This document shows, piece after piece, positions 39,274-53,524 of a stretch of 64,000 bases of DNA; positions within the stretch are counted from its first letter, which is position 1; the number at the start of each line of letters is the position of its first letter. Below the pieces are notes generated by a model. It was not told the DNA's origin and did no database searches. It worked only from the letters and a program-made list of their open reading frames with translations. The position numbers were made by a program, and so were the translations under genes. This DNA comes from Auanema rhodensis (lineage: Eukaryota > Nematoda > Chromadorea > Rhabditida > Rhabditidae): the NCBI GenBank assembly GCA_964057225.1, contig OZ059900.1:1870501-1934500 (forward strand), written 5' to 3'.

Positions 39274-42200
39274 TTAACACCATATACTCACCGATTTTTG
39301 GTACAAAATCTGTAATACTCGTAAATTTTGATCATATTCGTTAAGATTTGAAAATCAAACACACAATAAACAAAATCAGTCTATTTTTATGAGTTTGCAC
39401 TGATATATATTCATTTTGATCAAAAAAGGTCGAAAATAGAAAGAATTTTTGAATTTTCCGAGTTTTGAGTCCAATTGGGCTAAATCGCTCATATATATGA
39501 TCAAAAGCATAGTTTTACTGTCTATGATAACAAAAGTCTTCAAATATACACTAATAATGATTAAATCACTGAATTTCACTCAAATAGCATTACTACACTA
39601 AGTATGGTCGTTTTTATGCCTTTAACACCATATACTCACCGATTTTTGGTACAAAATCTGTGATACTCGTAAATTTTGATCATATTCGTTAAGATTTGAA
39701 AATCAAACACACAATAAACAAAATCAGTCTATTTTTATGAGTTTGCACTGATATATATTCATTTTGATCAAAAAAGGTCGAAAATAGAAAGAATTTTTGA
39801 ATTTTCCGAGTTTTGAGTCCAATTGGGCTAAATCGCTCATATATATGATCAAAAGCATAGTTTTACTGTCTATGATAACAAAAGTCTTCAAATATACACT
39901 AATAATGATTAAATCACTGAATTTCACTCAAATAGCATTACTACACTAAGTATGGTCGTTTTTATGCCTTTAACACCATATACTCACCGATTTTTGGTAC
40001 AAAATCTGTGATACTCGTAAATTTTGATCATATTCGTTAAGATTTGAGAATCAAACATACAATACACAAAATCAGTCTATTTTTATGAGCTTGCACTGAT
40101 ATATATTCATTTTGATCAAAAAAGGTCGAAAATAGAAAGAATTTTTGAAATTTCCGAGTTTTGAGTCTAATTTGGCTAAATCGCTCATATATATGATCAA
40201 AAGCATAGTTTTACTGTCTATGATAACAAAAGTCTTCAAATATACACTAATAATGATTAAATCACTGATTTTCAGTCAAATAGCATTACTACACTAAGTA
40301 TGGTCGTTTTTATGCCTTTAACACCATATACTCACCGATTTTTGGTACAAAATCTGTAATACTTGTAAATTTTGATCATATTTGTTAAGATTCGAGAATC
40401 AAACACATAATACACGAAATAAGTCTATTTTTACAAGTTTGCACTGATATTTATTCATTTTGATCAAAAAAGGTCGAAAATAGAAAGAATTTTTGAAATT
40501 TCCGAGTTTTGAGTCCAATTTGGCTAAATCGCTCATATATAAGATCAAAAGCATAGTTTTATTGTCTATAACAACAAAAGTCATCAATTAAACGCTAGTG
40601 ATATTTAAATACTGATTTTCGCTCAAGTAGCATTACTACACTAAGTATGGTCGTTTTTATGCCTATAACACCATATACTCACCGATTTTTGGTACAAAAT
40701 CTGTAATACTTGTAAATTTTGATCATATTCGTTAAGATTTGAGAATCGAACATACAATACACAAAATCAGTCTATTTTTACAAGTTTGCACTGATATTTA
40801 TTCATTTTGATCAAAAAAGGTCGAAAATAGAAAGAATTTTTGAAATTTCCGAGTTTTGAGTCCAATTTGGCTAAATCGCTCATATATATGATCAAAAGCA
40901 TAGTTTTATTGTCTATGACAACAAAAGTCATCAATTAAACGCTAGTGATATTTAAATACTGATTTTCGCTCAAGTAGCATTACTACACTAAGTATGGTCG
41001 TTTTTATGCCTTTAACACCATATACTCACCGATTTTTGGTACAAAATCTGTAATACTTGTAAATTTTGATCATATTTGTTAAGATTCGAGAATCAAACAA
41101 ACAATACACAAAATCAGTCTATTTTTATGAGCTTGCACTGATATATATTCATTTTGATCAAAAAAGGTCGAAAATAGAAAGAATTTTTGAAATTTCCGAG
41201 TTTTGAGTCTAATTTGGCTAAATCGCTCATATATATGATCAAAAGCATAGTTTTATTGTCTATGACAACAAAAGTCATCAATTAAACGCTAGTGATGTTT
41301 AAATACTGAATTTCGCTCAAATAGCATTACTACACTAAGTATGGTCGTTTTTATGCCTTTAACACCATATACTCACCGATTTTTGGTACAAAATCTGTAA
41401 TACTTGTAAATTTTGATCATATTTGTTAAGATTCGAGAATCAAACACATAATACACGAAATAAGTCTATTTTTACAAGTTTGCACTGATATTTATTCATT
41501 TTGATCAAAAAAGGTCGAAAATAGAAAGAATTTTTGAAATTTCCGAGTTTTGAGTCTAATTTGGCTAAATCGCTCATATATAAGATCAGAAGCATAGTTT
41601 TATTGTCTATGACAACAAAAATCATCAATTAAACGCTAGTGATGTTTAAATACTGATTTTCGCTCAAATAGCATTACTACACTAAGTATGGTCGTTTTTA
41701 TGCCTTTAACACCATATACTCACCGATTTTTGGTACAAAATCTGTAATACTCGTAAATTTTGATCATATTCGTTAAGATTTGAGAATCAAACATACAATA
41801 CACAAAATCAGTCTATTTTTATGAGCTTGCACTGATATATATTCATTTTGATCAAAAAAGGTCGAAAATAGAAAGAATTTTTGAAATTTCCGAGTTTTGA
41901 GTCTAATTTGGCTAAATCGCTCATATATATGATCAAAAGCATAGTTTTACTGTCTATGATAACAAAAGTTTTCAAATATACACTAATAATGTGTAAATCA
42001 CTGAATTTCACTCAAATAGCTTTACTACACTAAGTATGGTCGTTTTTATGCCTTTAACACCATATACTCAACGATTTTTGGTACAAAATCTGTAATACTC
42101 GTAAATTTTGATCATATTCGTTAAGATTTGAGAATCAAACATACAATACACAAAATCAGTCTATTTTTATGAGCTTGCACTGATATATATTCATTTTGAT

Positions 42201-42749
42201 CAAAAAAGGTCAAAAATAGAAAGAATTTTTGAAATTTCCGAGTTTTGAGTCTAATTTGGCTAAATCGCTCATATATATGATCAGAAGCATAGGTGTATTG
42301 TCTATGATAACAAAAGTCTTCAAATATACACTAATAATGATTAAATCACTGAATTTCACTCAAATAGCATTACTACACTAAGTATGGTCGTTTTTATGCC
42401 TTTAACACCATATACTCACCGATTTTTGGTACAAAATCTGTGATACTCGTAAATTTTGATCATATTCGTTAAGATTTGAAAATCAAACACACAATAAACA
42501 AAATCAGTCTATTTTTATGAGTTTGCACTGATATATATTCATTTTGATCAAAAAAGGTCGAAAATAGAAAGAATTTTTGAAATTTCCGAGTTTTGAGTCT
42601 AATTTGGCTAAATCGCTCATATATAAGATCAAAAGCATAGTTTTACTGTCTATGATAACAAAAGTCTTCAAATTTACACTAATAATGTGTAAATCACTGA
42701 ATTTCACTCAAATAGCTTTACTACACTAAGTATGGTCGTTTTTATGCCT
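39274..42749. repeat. Ten mosaic monomers: p, p', q, h/d, r, s, t, a/b, o', v
   Basis: Monomers start at 39274, 39622, 39970, 40318, 40665, 41012, 41359, 41706, 42054 and 42402. Class p has ACACAATAAACAAAATC and an M2-R2 right part. Class q has ACTGATTTTCAGTC. The monomer at 40665 has GCCTATAAC in the invariant segment. Monomer o' has GGTCAAAAATAG (loss of a nearly fixed CpG) and CATAGGTGTATTG. Class v has ATATAAGATC with CAAATTTACAC. Bases 39970-41011 recur at 53177-54218. Confidence 0.78.
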
Positions 42750-45700
42750 TTAACACCATATACTCACCGATTTTTGGTACAAAATCTGTAATACTCGTAA
42801 AATTTGATCATATTTGTTAAGATTCGAGAATCAAACACATAATACACGAAATAAGTCTATTTTTACAAGTTTGCACTGATATTTATTCATTTTGATCAAA
42901 AAAGGTCGAAAATAGAAAGAATTTTTGAATTTTCCGAGTTTTGAGTCCAATTGGGCTAAATCGCTCATATATATGATCAAAAGCATAGTTTTACTGTCTA
43001 TGATAACAAAAGTCTTCAAATATACACTAGTAATGATTAAATCACTGAATTTCACTCAAATAGCATTACTACACTAAGTATGGTCGTTTTTATGCCTTTA
43101 ACACCATATACTCACCGATTTTTGGTACAAAATCTGTAATACTTGTAAATTTTGATCATATTTGTTAAGATTCGAGAATCAAACACATAATACACGAAAT
43201 AAGTCTAATTTTACAAGTTTGCACTGATATTTATTCATTTTGATCAAAAAAAGGTCGAAAATAGAAAAATTTTTTGAAATTTCCGAGTTTTGAGTCCAAT
43301 TTGGCTAAATCGCTCATATATAAGATCAAAAGCATAGTTTTATTGTCTATAACAACAAAAGTCATCAATTAAACGCTAGTGATATTTAAATACTGATTTT
43401 CGCTCAAGTAGCATTACTACACTAAGTATGGTCGTTTTTATGCCTTTAACACCATATACTCACCGATTTTTGGTACAAAATCTGTAATACTTGTAAATTT
43501 TGATCATATTCGTTAAGATTTGAGAATCGAACATACAATACACAAAATCAGTCTATTTTTATGAGCTTGCACTGATTTATATTCATTTTGATCAAAAAAG
43601 GTCGAAAATAGAAAGAATTTTTGAAATTTCCGAGTTTTGAGTCTAATTTGGCTAAATCGCTCATATATATGATCAGAAGCATAGTTTTAATGTCTATGAC
43701 AACAAAAATCATCAATTAAACGCTAGTGATGTTTAAATACTGATTTTCGCTCAAATAGCATTACTACACTAAGTATGGTCGTTTTTATGCCTTTAACACC
43801 ATATACTCACCGATTTTTGGTACAAAATCTGTAATACTCGTAAAATTTGATCATATTTGTTAAGATTTGAGAATCAAACACACAATACACAAAATCAGTC
43901 TATTTTTATGAGTTTACACTGATATATATTCATTTTCATCAAAAAAGGTCGAAAATAGAAAGAATTTTTGAATTTTCCGAGTTTTGAGTCGAATTGGGCT
44001 AAATCGCTCATATATATGATCAAAAGCATAGTTTTACTGTCTATGATAACAAAAGTCTTCAAATATACACTAATAATGATTAAATCACTGAATTTCACTC
44101 AAATAGCATTACTACACTAAGTATGGTCGTTTTTATGCCTTTAACACCATATACTCACCGATTTTTGGTACAAAATCTGTAATACTTGTAAATTTTGATC
44201 ATATTTGTTAAGATTCGGGAATCAAACACATAATACACAAAATAAGTCTATTTTTACAAGTTTGCACTGATATTTATTCATTTTGATCAAAAAAGGTCGA
44301 AAATAGAAAGAATTTTTGAAATTTCCGAGTTTTGAGTCCAATTTGGCTAAATCGCTCATATATATGATCAAAAGCATAGTGTTATTGTCTATAACAACAA
44401 AAGTCATCAATTAAACGCTAGTGATGTTTAAATACTGAATTTCGCTCAAATAGCATTACTACACTAAGTATGGTCGTTTTTATGCCTTTAACACCATATA
44501 CTCACCGATTTTTGGTACAAAATCTGTAATACTCGTAAATTTTGATCATATTCGTTAAGATTTGAGAATCAAACATACAATACACAAAATCAGTCTATTT
44601 TTATGAGCTTGCACTGATATATATTCATTTTGATCAAAAAAGGTCGAAAATAGAAAGAATTTTTGAAATTTCCGAGTTTTGAGTCTAATTTGGCTAAATC
44701 GCTCATATATATGATCAAAAGCATAGTTTTATTGTCTATGACAACAAAAGTCATCAATTAAATGCTAGTGATGTTTAAATACTGAATTTCGCTCAAATAG
44801 CATTACTACACTAAGTATGGTCGTTTTTATGCCTTTAACACCATATACTCACCGATTTTTGGTACAAAATCTGTAATACTCGTAAATTTTGATCATATTC
44901 GGTGAGATTCGAGAATCAAACACACAATACACGAAATAAGTTTATTTTGACGAGTTTGCACTGGTATTTATTCATTTTGATCAAAAAAGGTCGAAAATAG
45001 AAAGAATTTTTGAATTTTCCGAGTTTTGAGTCCAATTGGGCTAAATCGCTCATATATATGATCAAAAGCATAGTTTTACTGTCTATGATAACAAAAGTCT
45101 TCAAATATACACTAATAATGTGTAAATCACTGAATTTCACTCAAATAGCTTTACTACACTAAGTATGGTCGTTTTTATGCCTTTAACACCATATACTCAC
45201 CGATTTTTGGTACAAAATCTGTAATACTCGTAAATTTCGATCATATTCGTTAAGATTCGAGAATCAAACACACAATACACGAAATAAGTTCATTTTTACG
45301 AGTTTGCCCTGATATTTATTCATTTTGATCAAAAAAGGTCGAAAATAGAAAGAATTTTTGAATTTTCCGAGTTTTGAGTCCAATTGGGCTAAATCGCTCA
45401 TATATATGATCAAAAGCATAGTTTCACTGTCTATGATAACAAAAGTCTTCAAATATACACTAGTAATGATTAAATCACTGAATTTCACTCAAATAGCATT
45501 ACTACACTAAGTATGGTCGTTTTTATGCCTTTAACACCATATACTCACCGATTTTTGGTACAAAATCTGTAATACTTGTAAATTTTGATCATATTTGTTA
45601 AGATTCGAGAATCAAACACATAATACACGAAATAAGTCTATTTTTACAAGTTTGCACTGATATTTATTCATTTTGATGAAAAAAAGGTCGAAAATAGAAA

Positions 45701-48700
45701 AAATTTTTGAAATTTCCGAGTTTTGAGTCCAATTTGGCTAAATCGCTCATATATAAAATCAAAAGCATAGTTTTATTGTCTATAACAACAAAAGTCATCA
45801 ATTAAACGCTAGTGATAATTAAATACTGATTTTCGCTCAAGTAGCATTACTACACTAAGTATGGTCGTTTTTATGCCTTTAACACCATATACTCACCGAT
45901 TTTTGGTACAAAATCTGTAATACTCGTAAAATTTGATCATATTTGTTAAGATTTGAGAATCAAACACACAATACACAAAATCAGTCTATTTTTATGAGTT
46001 TACACTGATATATATTCATTTTCATCAAAAAAGGTCGAAAATAGAAAGAATTTTTGAATTTTCCGAGTTTTGAGTCGAATTGGGCTAAATCGCTCATATA
46101 TATGATCAAAAGCATAGTTTTACTGTCTATGATAACAAAAGTCTTCAAATATACACTAATAATGATTAAATCACTGAATTTCACTCAAATAGCATTACTA
46201 CACTAAGTATGGTCGTTTTTATGCCTTTAACACCATATACTCACCGATTTTTGGTACAAAATCTGTAATACTTGTAAATTTTGATCATATTTGTTAAGAT
46301 TCGAGAATCAAACACATAATACACAAAATAAGTCTATTTTTACAAGTTTGCACTGATATTTATTCATTTTGATCAAAAAAGGTCGAAAATAGAAAGAATT
46401 TTTGAAATTTCCGAGTTTTGAGTCCAATTTGGCTAAATCGCTCATATATATGATCAAAAGCATAGTTTTATTGTCTATAACAACAAAAGTCATCAATTAA
46501 ACGCTAGTGATGTTTAAATACTGAATTTCGCTCAAATAGCATTACTACACTAAGTATGGTCGTTTTTATGCCTTTAACACCATATACTCACCGATTTTTG
46601 GTACAAAATCTGTAATACTCGTAAATTTTGATCATATTCGTTAAGATTTGAGAATCAAACATACAATACACAAAATCAGTCTATTTTTATGAGCTTGCAC
46701 TGATATATATTCATTTTGATCAAAAAAGGTCGAAAATAGAAAGAATTTTTGAAATTTCCGAGTTTTGAGTCTAATTTGGCTAAATCGCTCATATATATGA
46801 TCAAAAGCATAGTTTTATTGTCTATGACAACAAAAGTCATCAATTAAATGCTAGTGATGTTTAAATACTGAATTTCGCTCAAATAGCATTACTACACTAA
46901 GTATGGTCGTTTTTATGCCTTTAACACCATATACTCACCGATTTTTGGTACAAAATCTGTAATACTCGTAAATTTTGATCATATTCGGTGAGATTCGAGA
47001 ATCAAACACACAATACACGAAATAAGTTTATTTTGACGAGTTTGCACTGGTATTTATTCATTTTGATCAAAAAAGGTCGAAAATAGAAAGAATTTTTGAA
47101 TTTTCCGAGTTTTGAGTCCAATTGGGCTAAATCGCTCATATATATGATCAAAAGCATAGTTTCACTGTCTATGATAACAAAAGTCTTCAAATATACACTA
47201 GTAATGATTAAATCACTGAATTTCACTCAAATAGCTTTACTACACTAAGTATGGTCGTTTTTATGCCTTTAACACCATATACTCACCGATTTTTGGTACA
47301 AAATCTGTAATACTCGTAAATTTTGATCATATCCGTTAAGATTCGAGAATCAAACACACAATACACGAAATAAGTTTATTTTTACGAGTTTGCACTGATA
47401 TTTATTCATTTTGATCAAAAAAGGTCGAAAATAGAAAGAATTTTTGAAATTTACGAGTTTTGAGTCTAATTTGGCTAAATCGCTCATATATATGATCAAA
47501 AGCATAGTTTTACTGTCTATGATAACAAAAGTCTTCAAATATACACTAATAATGATTGAATCACTGAATTTCACTCAAATAGCATTACTACACTAAGTAT
47601 GGTCGTTTTTATGCCTTTAACACCATATACTCACCGATTTTTGGTACAAAATCTGTAATACTCGTAAATTTTGATCATATTCGTTAAGATTCGAGAATCA
47701 AACACACAATACACGAAATAAGTTTATTTTTACAAGTTTGCACTGATATTTATTCATTTTGATCAAAAAAGGTCGAAAATAGAAAGAATTTTTGAATTTT
47801 CCGAGTTTTGAGTCCAATTGGGCTAAATCGCTCATATATATGATCAAAAGCATAGTTTCACTGTCTATGATAACAAAAGTCTTCAAATATACACTAGTAA
47901 TGATTAAATCACTGAATTTCACTCAAATAGCTTTACTACACTAAGTATGGTCGTTTTTATGCCTTTAACACCATATACTCACCGATTTTTGGTACAAAAT
48001 CTGTAATACTCGTAAATTTTGATCATATCCGTTAAGATTCGAGAATCAAACACACAATACACGAAATAAGTTTATTTTTACGAGTTTGCACTGATATTTA
48101 TTCATTTTGATCAAAAAAGGTCGAAAATAGAAAGAATTTTTGAATTTTCCGAGTTTTGAGTCCAATTGGGCTAAATCGCTCATATATATGATCAAAAGCA
48201 TAGTTTCACTGTCTATGATAACAAAAGTCTTCAAATATACACTAGTAATGATTAAATCACTGAATTTCACTCAAATAGCATTACTACACTAAGTATGGTC
48301 GTTTTTATGCCTTTAACACCATATACTCACCGATTTTTGGTACAAAATCTGTAATACTTGTAAATTTTGATCATATTCGTTAAGATTTGAGAATCAAACA
48401 CATATTACACGAAATAAGTCTTTTTTTACAAGTTTGCACTGATATTTATTCATTTTGATCAAAAAAGGTCGAAAATAGAAAGAATTTTTGAAATTTCCGA
48501 GTTTTGAGTCCAATTTGGCTAAATCGCTCATATATATGATCAAAAGCATAGTTCTATTGTCTATAACAACAAAAGTCTTTAATTAAACGCTAGTGATGTT
48601 TTAATACTGAATTTTGCTCAAATAGCATTACTACACTAAGTATGGTCGTTTTTATGCCTTTAACACCATATACTCACCGATTTTTGGTACAAAATCTGTA

Positions 48701-49701
48701 ATACTTGTAAATTTTGATCATATTCGTTAAGATTTGAGAATCAAACACACAATACACAAAATCAGTCAATTTTTATGAGCTTGCACTGATATATATTCAT
48801 TTTGATCAAAAAAGGTCGAAAATAGAAAGAATTTTTGAAATTTCCGAGTTTTGAGTCCAATTTGGCTAAATCGCTCATATATATGATCAAAAGCATAGTT
48901 CTATTGTCTATAACAACAAAAGTCTTTAATTAAACGCTAGTGATGTTTTAATACTGAATTTTGCTCAAATAGCATTACTACACTAAGTATGGTCGTTTTT
49001 ATGCCTTTAACACCATATACTCACCGATTTTTGGTACAAAATCTGTAATACTTGTAAATTTTGATCATATTCGTTAAGATTCGAAAATCAAACACACAAT
49101 ACACGAAATAAGTTTATTTTTACAAGTTTGCACTGATATTTATTCATTTTGATCAAAAAAGGTCGAAAATAGAAAGAATTTTTGAAATTTCCGAGTTTTG
49201 AGTCTAATTTGGCTAAATCGCTCATATATATGATCAAAAGCATAGTTTTATTGTCTATGACAACAAAAGTCATCAATTAAACGCTAGTGATGTTTAAATA
49301 CTGAATTTCGCTCAAATAGCATTACTACACTAAGTATGGTCGTTTTTATGCCTTTAACACCATATACTCACCGATTTTTGGTACAAAATCTGTAATACTC
49401 GTAAATTTTGATCATATTCGTTAAGATTTGAGAATCAAACATACAATACACAAAATCAGTCTATTTTTATGAGCTTGCACTGATATATATTCATTTTGAT
49501 CAAAAAAGGTCGAAAATAGAAAGAATTTTTGAAATTTACGAGTTTTGAGTCTAATTTGGCTAAATCGCTCATATATATGATCAGAAGCATAGTTTTATTG
49601 TCTATGACAACGAAAGTCATTAATTAAACACTAATGATGTTTAAATAACTAAATTTCGCTCAAATAGCATTACTACACTAAGTATGGTCGTTTTTATGCC
49701 T
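42750..49701. repeat. Twenty-monomer second copy of the 25.0-34.4 kb segment
   Basis: Monomers start at 42750, 43098, 43446, 43793, 44141, 44488, 44835, 45183, 45531, 45879, 46227, 46574, 46921, 47269, 47617, 47965, 48313, 48660, 49007 and 49354. Class order matches 25024-30586 at a spacing of 17726 bp, then 31282-34408 at 15292 bp (15293 beyond the 346-bp monomer). The difference, 2434 bp, is one heptamer. Shared private marks include GCACTGATTTATATTC, TTCGGGAATC and GTGATAATTAAATAC. Changes private to this copy include GTTTGCCCTG, TTTTGATGAAAA and CACATATTACACG. Confidence 0.85.
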
Positions 49702-50743
49702 TTAACACCATATACTCACCGATTTTTGGTACAAAATCTGTAATACTCGTAAATTTTGATCATATTCGGTGAGATTCGAGAATCAAACACACAATACACG
49801 AAATAAGTTTATTTTGACGAGTTTGCACTGATATTTATTCATTTTGATCAAAAAAGGTCGAAAATAGAAAGAATTTTTGAATTTTCCGAGTTTTGAGTCC
49901 AATTGGGCTAAATCGCTCATATATATGATCAAAAGCATAGTTTTACTGTCTATGATAACAAAAGTCTTCAAATATACACTAATAATGTGTAAATCACTGA
50001 ATTTCACTCAAATAGCTTTACTACACTAAGTATGGTCGTTTTTATGCCTTTAACACCATATACTCAACGATTTTTGGTACAAAATCTGTAATACTCGTAA
50101 ATTTTGATCATATTCGTTAAGATTTGAGAATCAAACATACAATACACAAAATCAGTCTATTTTTATGAGCTTGCACTGATATATATTCATTTTGATCAAA
50201 AAAGGTCGAAAATAGAAAGAATTTTTGAAATTTCCGAGTTTTGAGTCTAATTTGGCTAAATCGCTCATATACATGATCAGAAGCATAGTTTTATTGTCTA
50301 TGACAACAAAAGTCATCAATTAAACGCTAGTGATGTTTAAATACTGATTTTCGCTCAAATAGCATTACTACACTAAGTATGGTCGTTTTTATGCCTTTAA
50401 CACCATATACTCACCGATTTTTGGTACAAAATCTGTGATACTCGTAAATTTTGATCATATTCGTTAAGATTTGAAAATCAAACACACAATAAACAAAATC
50501 AGTCTATTTTTATGAGTTTGCACTGATATTTATTCATTTTGATCAAAAAAGGTCGAAAATAGAAAGAATTTTTGAAATTTCCGAGTTTTGAGTCTAATTT
50601 GGCTAAATCGCTCATATATATGATCAAAAGCATAGTTTTATTGTCTATGACAACAAAAGTCATCAATTAAACGCTAGTGATGTTTAAATACTGAATTTCG
50701 CTCAAATAGCATTACTACACTAAGTATGGTCGTTTTTATGCCT
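49702..50743. repeat. Three monomers b'-o-(p/l)
   Basis: Monomers start at 49702, 50050 and 50397. The first two match 38579-39273. The third joins a class-p left part (CTGTGATACTCG, ACACAATAAAC) to an l-type right part, with TATTTATT rather than TATATATT, so its switch point lies between the ATGAGTTTGC and TATTTATT marks. Confidence 0.78.
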
Positions 50744-52133
50744 TTAACACCATATACTCACCGATTTTTGGTACAAAATCTGTGATACTCGTAAATTTTG
50801 ATCATATTCGTTAAGATTTGAAAATCAAACACACAATAAACAAAATCAGTCTATTTTTATGAGTTTGCACTGATATATATTCATTTTGATCAAAAAAGGT
50901 CGAAAATAGAAAGAATTTTTGAAATTTCCGAGTTTTGAGTCTAATTTGGCTAAATCGCTCATATATAAGATCAAAAGCATAGTTTTACTGTCTATGATAA
51001 CAAAAGTCTTCAAATTTACACTAATAATGTGTAAATCACTGAATTTCACTCAAATAGCTTTACTACACTAAGTATGGTCGTTTTTATGCCTTTAACACCA
51101 TATACTCACCGATTTTTGGTACAAAATCTGTAATACTCGTAAATTTCGATCATATTCGTTAAGATTTGAGAATCAAACATACAATACACAAAATCAGTCT
51201 ATTTTTATGAGCTTGCACTGATATATATTCATTTTGATCAAAAAAGGTCGAAAATAGAAAGAATTTTTGAAATTTCCGAGTTTTGAGTCTAATTTGGCTA
51301 AATCGCTCATATACATGATCAGAAGCATAGTTTTATTGTCTATGACAACAAAAATCATCAATTAAACGCTAGTGATGTTTAAATACTGATTTTCGCTCAA
51401 ATAGCATTACTACACTAAGTATGGTCGTTTTTATGCCTTTAACACCATATACTCACCGATTTTTGGTACAAAATCTGTAATACTCGTAAATTTTGATCAT
51501 ATTCGTTAAGATTTGAAAATCAAACACACAATGAACAAAATCAGTCTATTTTTATGAGTTTGCACTGATATATATTCATTTTGATCAAAAAAGGTCGAAA
51601 ATAGAAAGAATTTTTGAATTTTCCGAGTTTTGAGTCCAATTGGGCTAAATCGCTCATATATATGATCAAAAGCATAGTTTTACTGTCTATGATAACAAAA
51701 GTCTTCAAATATACACTAATAATGATTAAATCACTGAATTTCACTCAAATAGCATTACTACACTAAGTATGGTCGTTTTTATGCCTTTAACACCATATAC
51801 TCACCGATTTTTGGTACAAAATCTGTGATACTCGTAAATTTTGATCATATTCGTTAAGATTTGAGAATCAAACATACAATACACAAAATCAGTCTATTTT
51901 TATGAGCTTGCACTGATATATATTCATTTTGATCAAAAAAGGTCGAAAATAGAAAGAATTTTTGAATTTTCCGAGTTTTGAGTCCAATTGGGCTAAATCG
52001 CTCATATATATGATCAAAAACATAGTTTTATTGTCTATAACAACAAAAGTCATCAATTAAACGCTAGTGATGTTTAAATACTGATTTTCGCTCAAATAGC
52101 ATTACTACACTAAGTATGGTCGTTTTTATGCCT
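50744..52133. repeat. Tetramer copy 1: v-w-p''-y
   Basis: Monomers start at 50744, 51092, 51439 and 51787. Class w has TTCGATC with GATTTGAG and CATATACATGATCAG. Class p'' has CACAATGAACAAAATC. The y monomer at 51787 is L1-M2 with an R1 right part, an uncommon combination, and has GATCAAAAACATAG. The unit is repeated 1390 bp downstream. Confidence 0.83.
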
Positions 52134-53524
52134 TTAACACCATATACTCACCGATTTTTGGTACAAAATCTGTGATACTCGTAAATTTTGATCATATTCG
52201 TTAAGATTTGAAAATCAAACACACAATAAACAAAATCAGTCTATTTTTATGAGTTTGCACTGATATATATTCATTTTGATCAAAAAAGGTCGAAAATAGA
52301 AAGAATTTTTGAAATTTCCGAGTTTTGAGTCTAATTTGGCTAAATCGCTCATATATAAGATCAAAAGCATAGTTTTACTGTCTATGATAACAAAAGTCTT
52401 CAAATTTACACTAATAATGTGTAAATCACTGAATTTCACTCAAATAGCTTTACTACACTAAGTATGGTCGTTTTTATGCCTTTAACACCATATACTCACC
52501 GATTTTTGGTACAAAATCTGTAATACTCGTAAATTTCGATCATATTCGTTAAGATTTGAGAATCAAACATACAATACACAAAATCAGTCTATTTTTATGA
52601 GCTTGCACTGATATATATTCATTTTGATCAAAAAAGGTCGAAAATAGAAAGAATTTTTGAAATTTCCGAGTTTTGAGTCTAATTTGGCTAAATCGCTCAT
52701 ATACATGATCAGAAGCATAGTTTTATTGTCTATGACAACAAAAATCATCAATTAAACGCTAGTGATGTTTAAATACTGATTTTCGCTCAAATAGCATTAC
52801 TACACTAAGTATGGTCGTTTTTATGCCTTTAACACCATATACTCACCGATTTTTGGTACAAAATCTGTAATACTCGTAAATTTTGATCATATTCGTTAAG
52901 ATTTGAAAATCAAACACACAATGAACAAAATCAGTCTATTTTCATGAGTTTGCACTGATATATATTCATTTTGATCAAAAAAGGTCGAAAATAGAAAGAA
53001 TTTTTGAATTTTCCGAGTTTTGAGTCCAATTGGGCTAAATCGCTCATATATATGATCAAAAGCATAGTTTTACTGTCTATGATAACAAAAGTCTTCAAAT
53101 ATACACTAATAATGATTAAATCACTGAATTTCACTCAAATAGCATTACTACACTAAGTATGGTCGTTTTTATGCCTTTAACACCATATACTCACCGATTT
53201 TTGGTACAAAATCTGTGATACTCGTAAATTTTGATCATATTCGTTAAGATTTGAGAATCAAACATACAATACACAAAATCAGTCTATTTTTATGAGCTTG
53301 CACTGATATATATTCATTTTGATCAAAAAAGGTCGAAAATAGAAAGAATTTTTGAAATTTCCGAGTTTTGAGTCTAATTTGGCTAAATCGCTCATATATA
53401 TGATCAAAAGCATAGTTTTACTGTCTATGATAACAAAAGTCTTCAAATATACACTAATAATGATTAAATCACTGATTTTCAGTCAAATAGCATTACTACA
53501 CTAAGTATGGTCGTTTTTATGCCT
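52134..53524. repeat. Tetramer copy 2: v-w-p''-q
   Basis: Monomers start at 52134, 52482, 52829 and 53177. The first three match tetramer copy 1, with a private TATTTTCATGAG in p''. The fourth starts like y but is class q with ACTGATTTTCAGTC, which places a junction inside 53177-53524 between the tetramer and a segment like 39970-41011. Confidence 0.83.
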
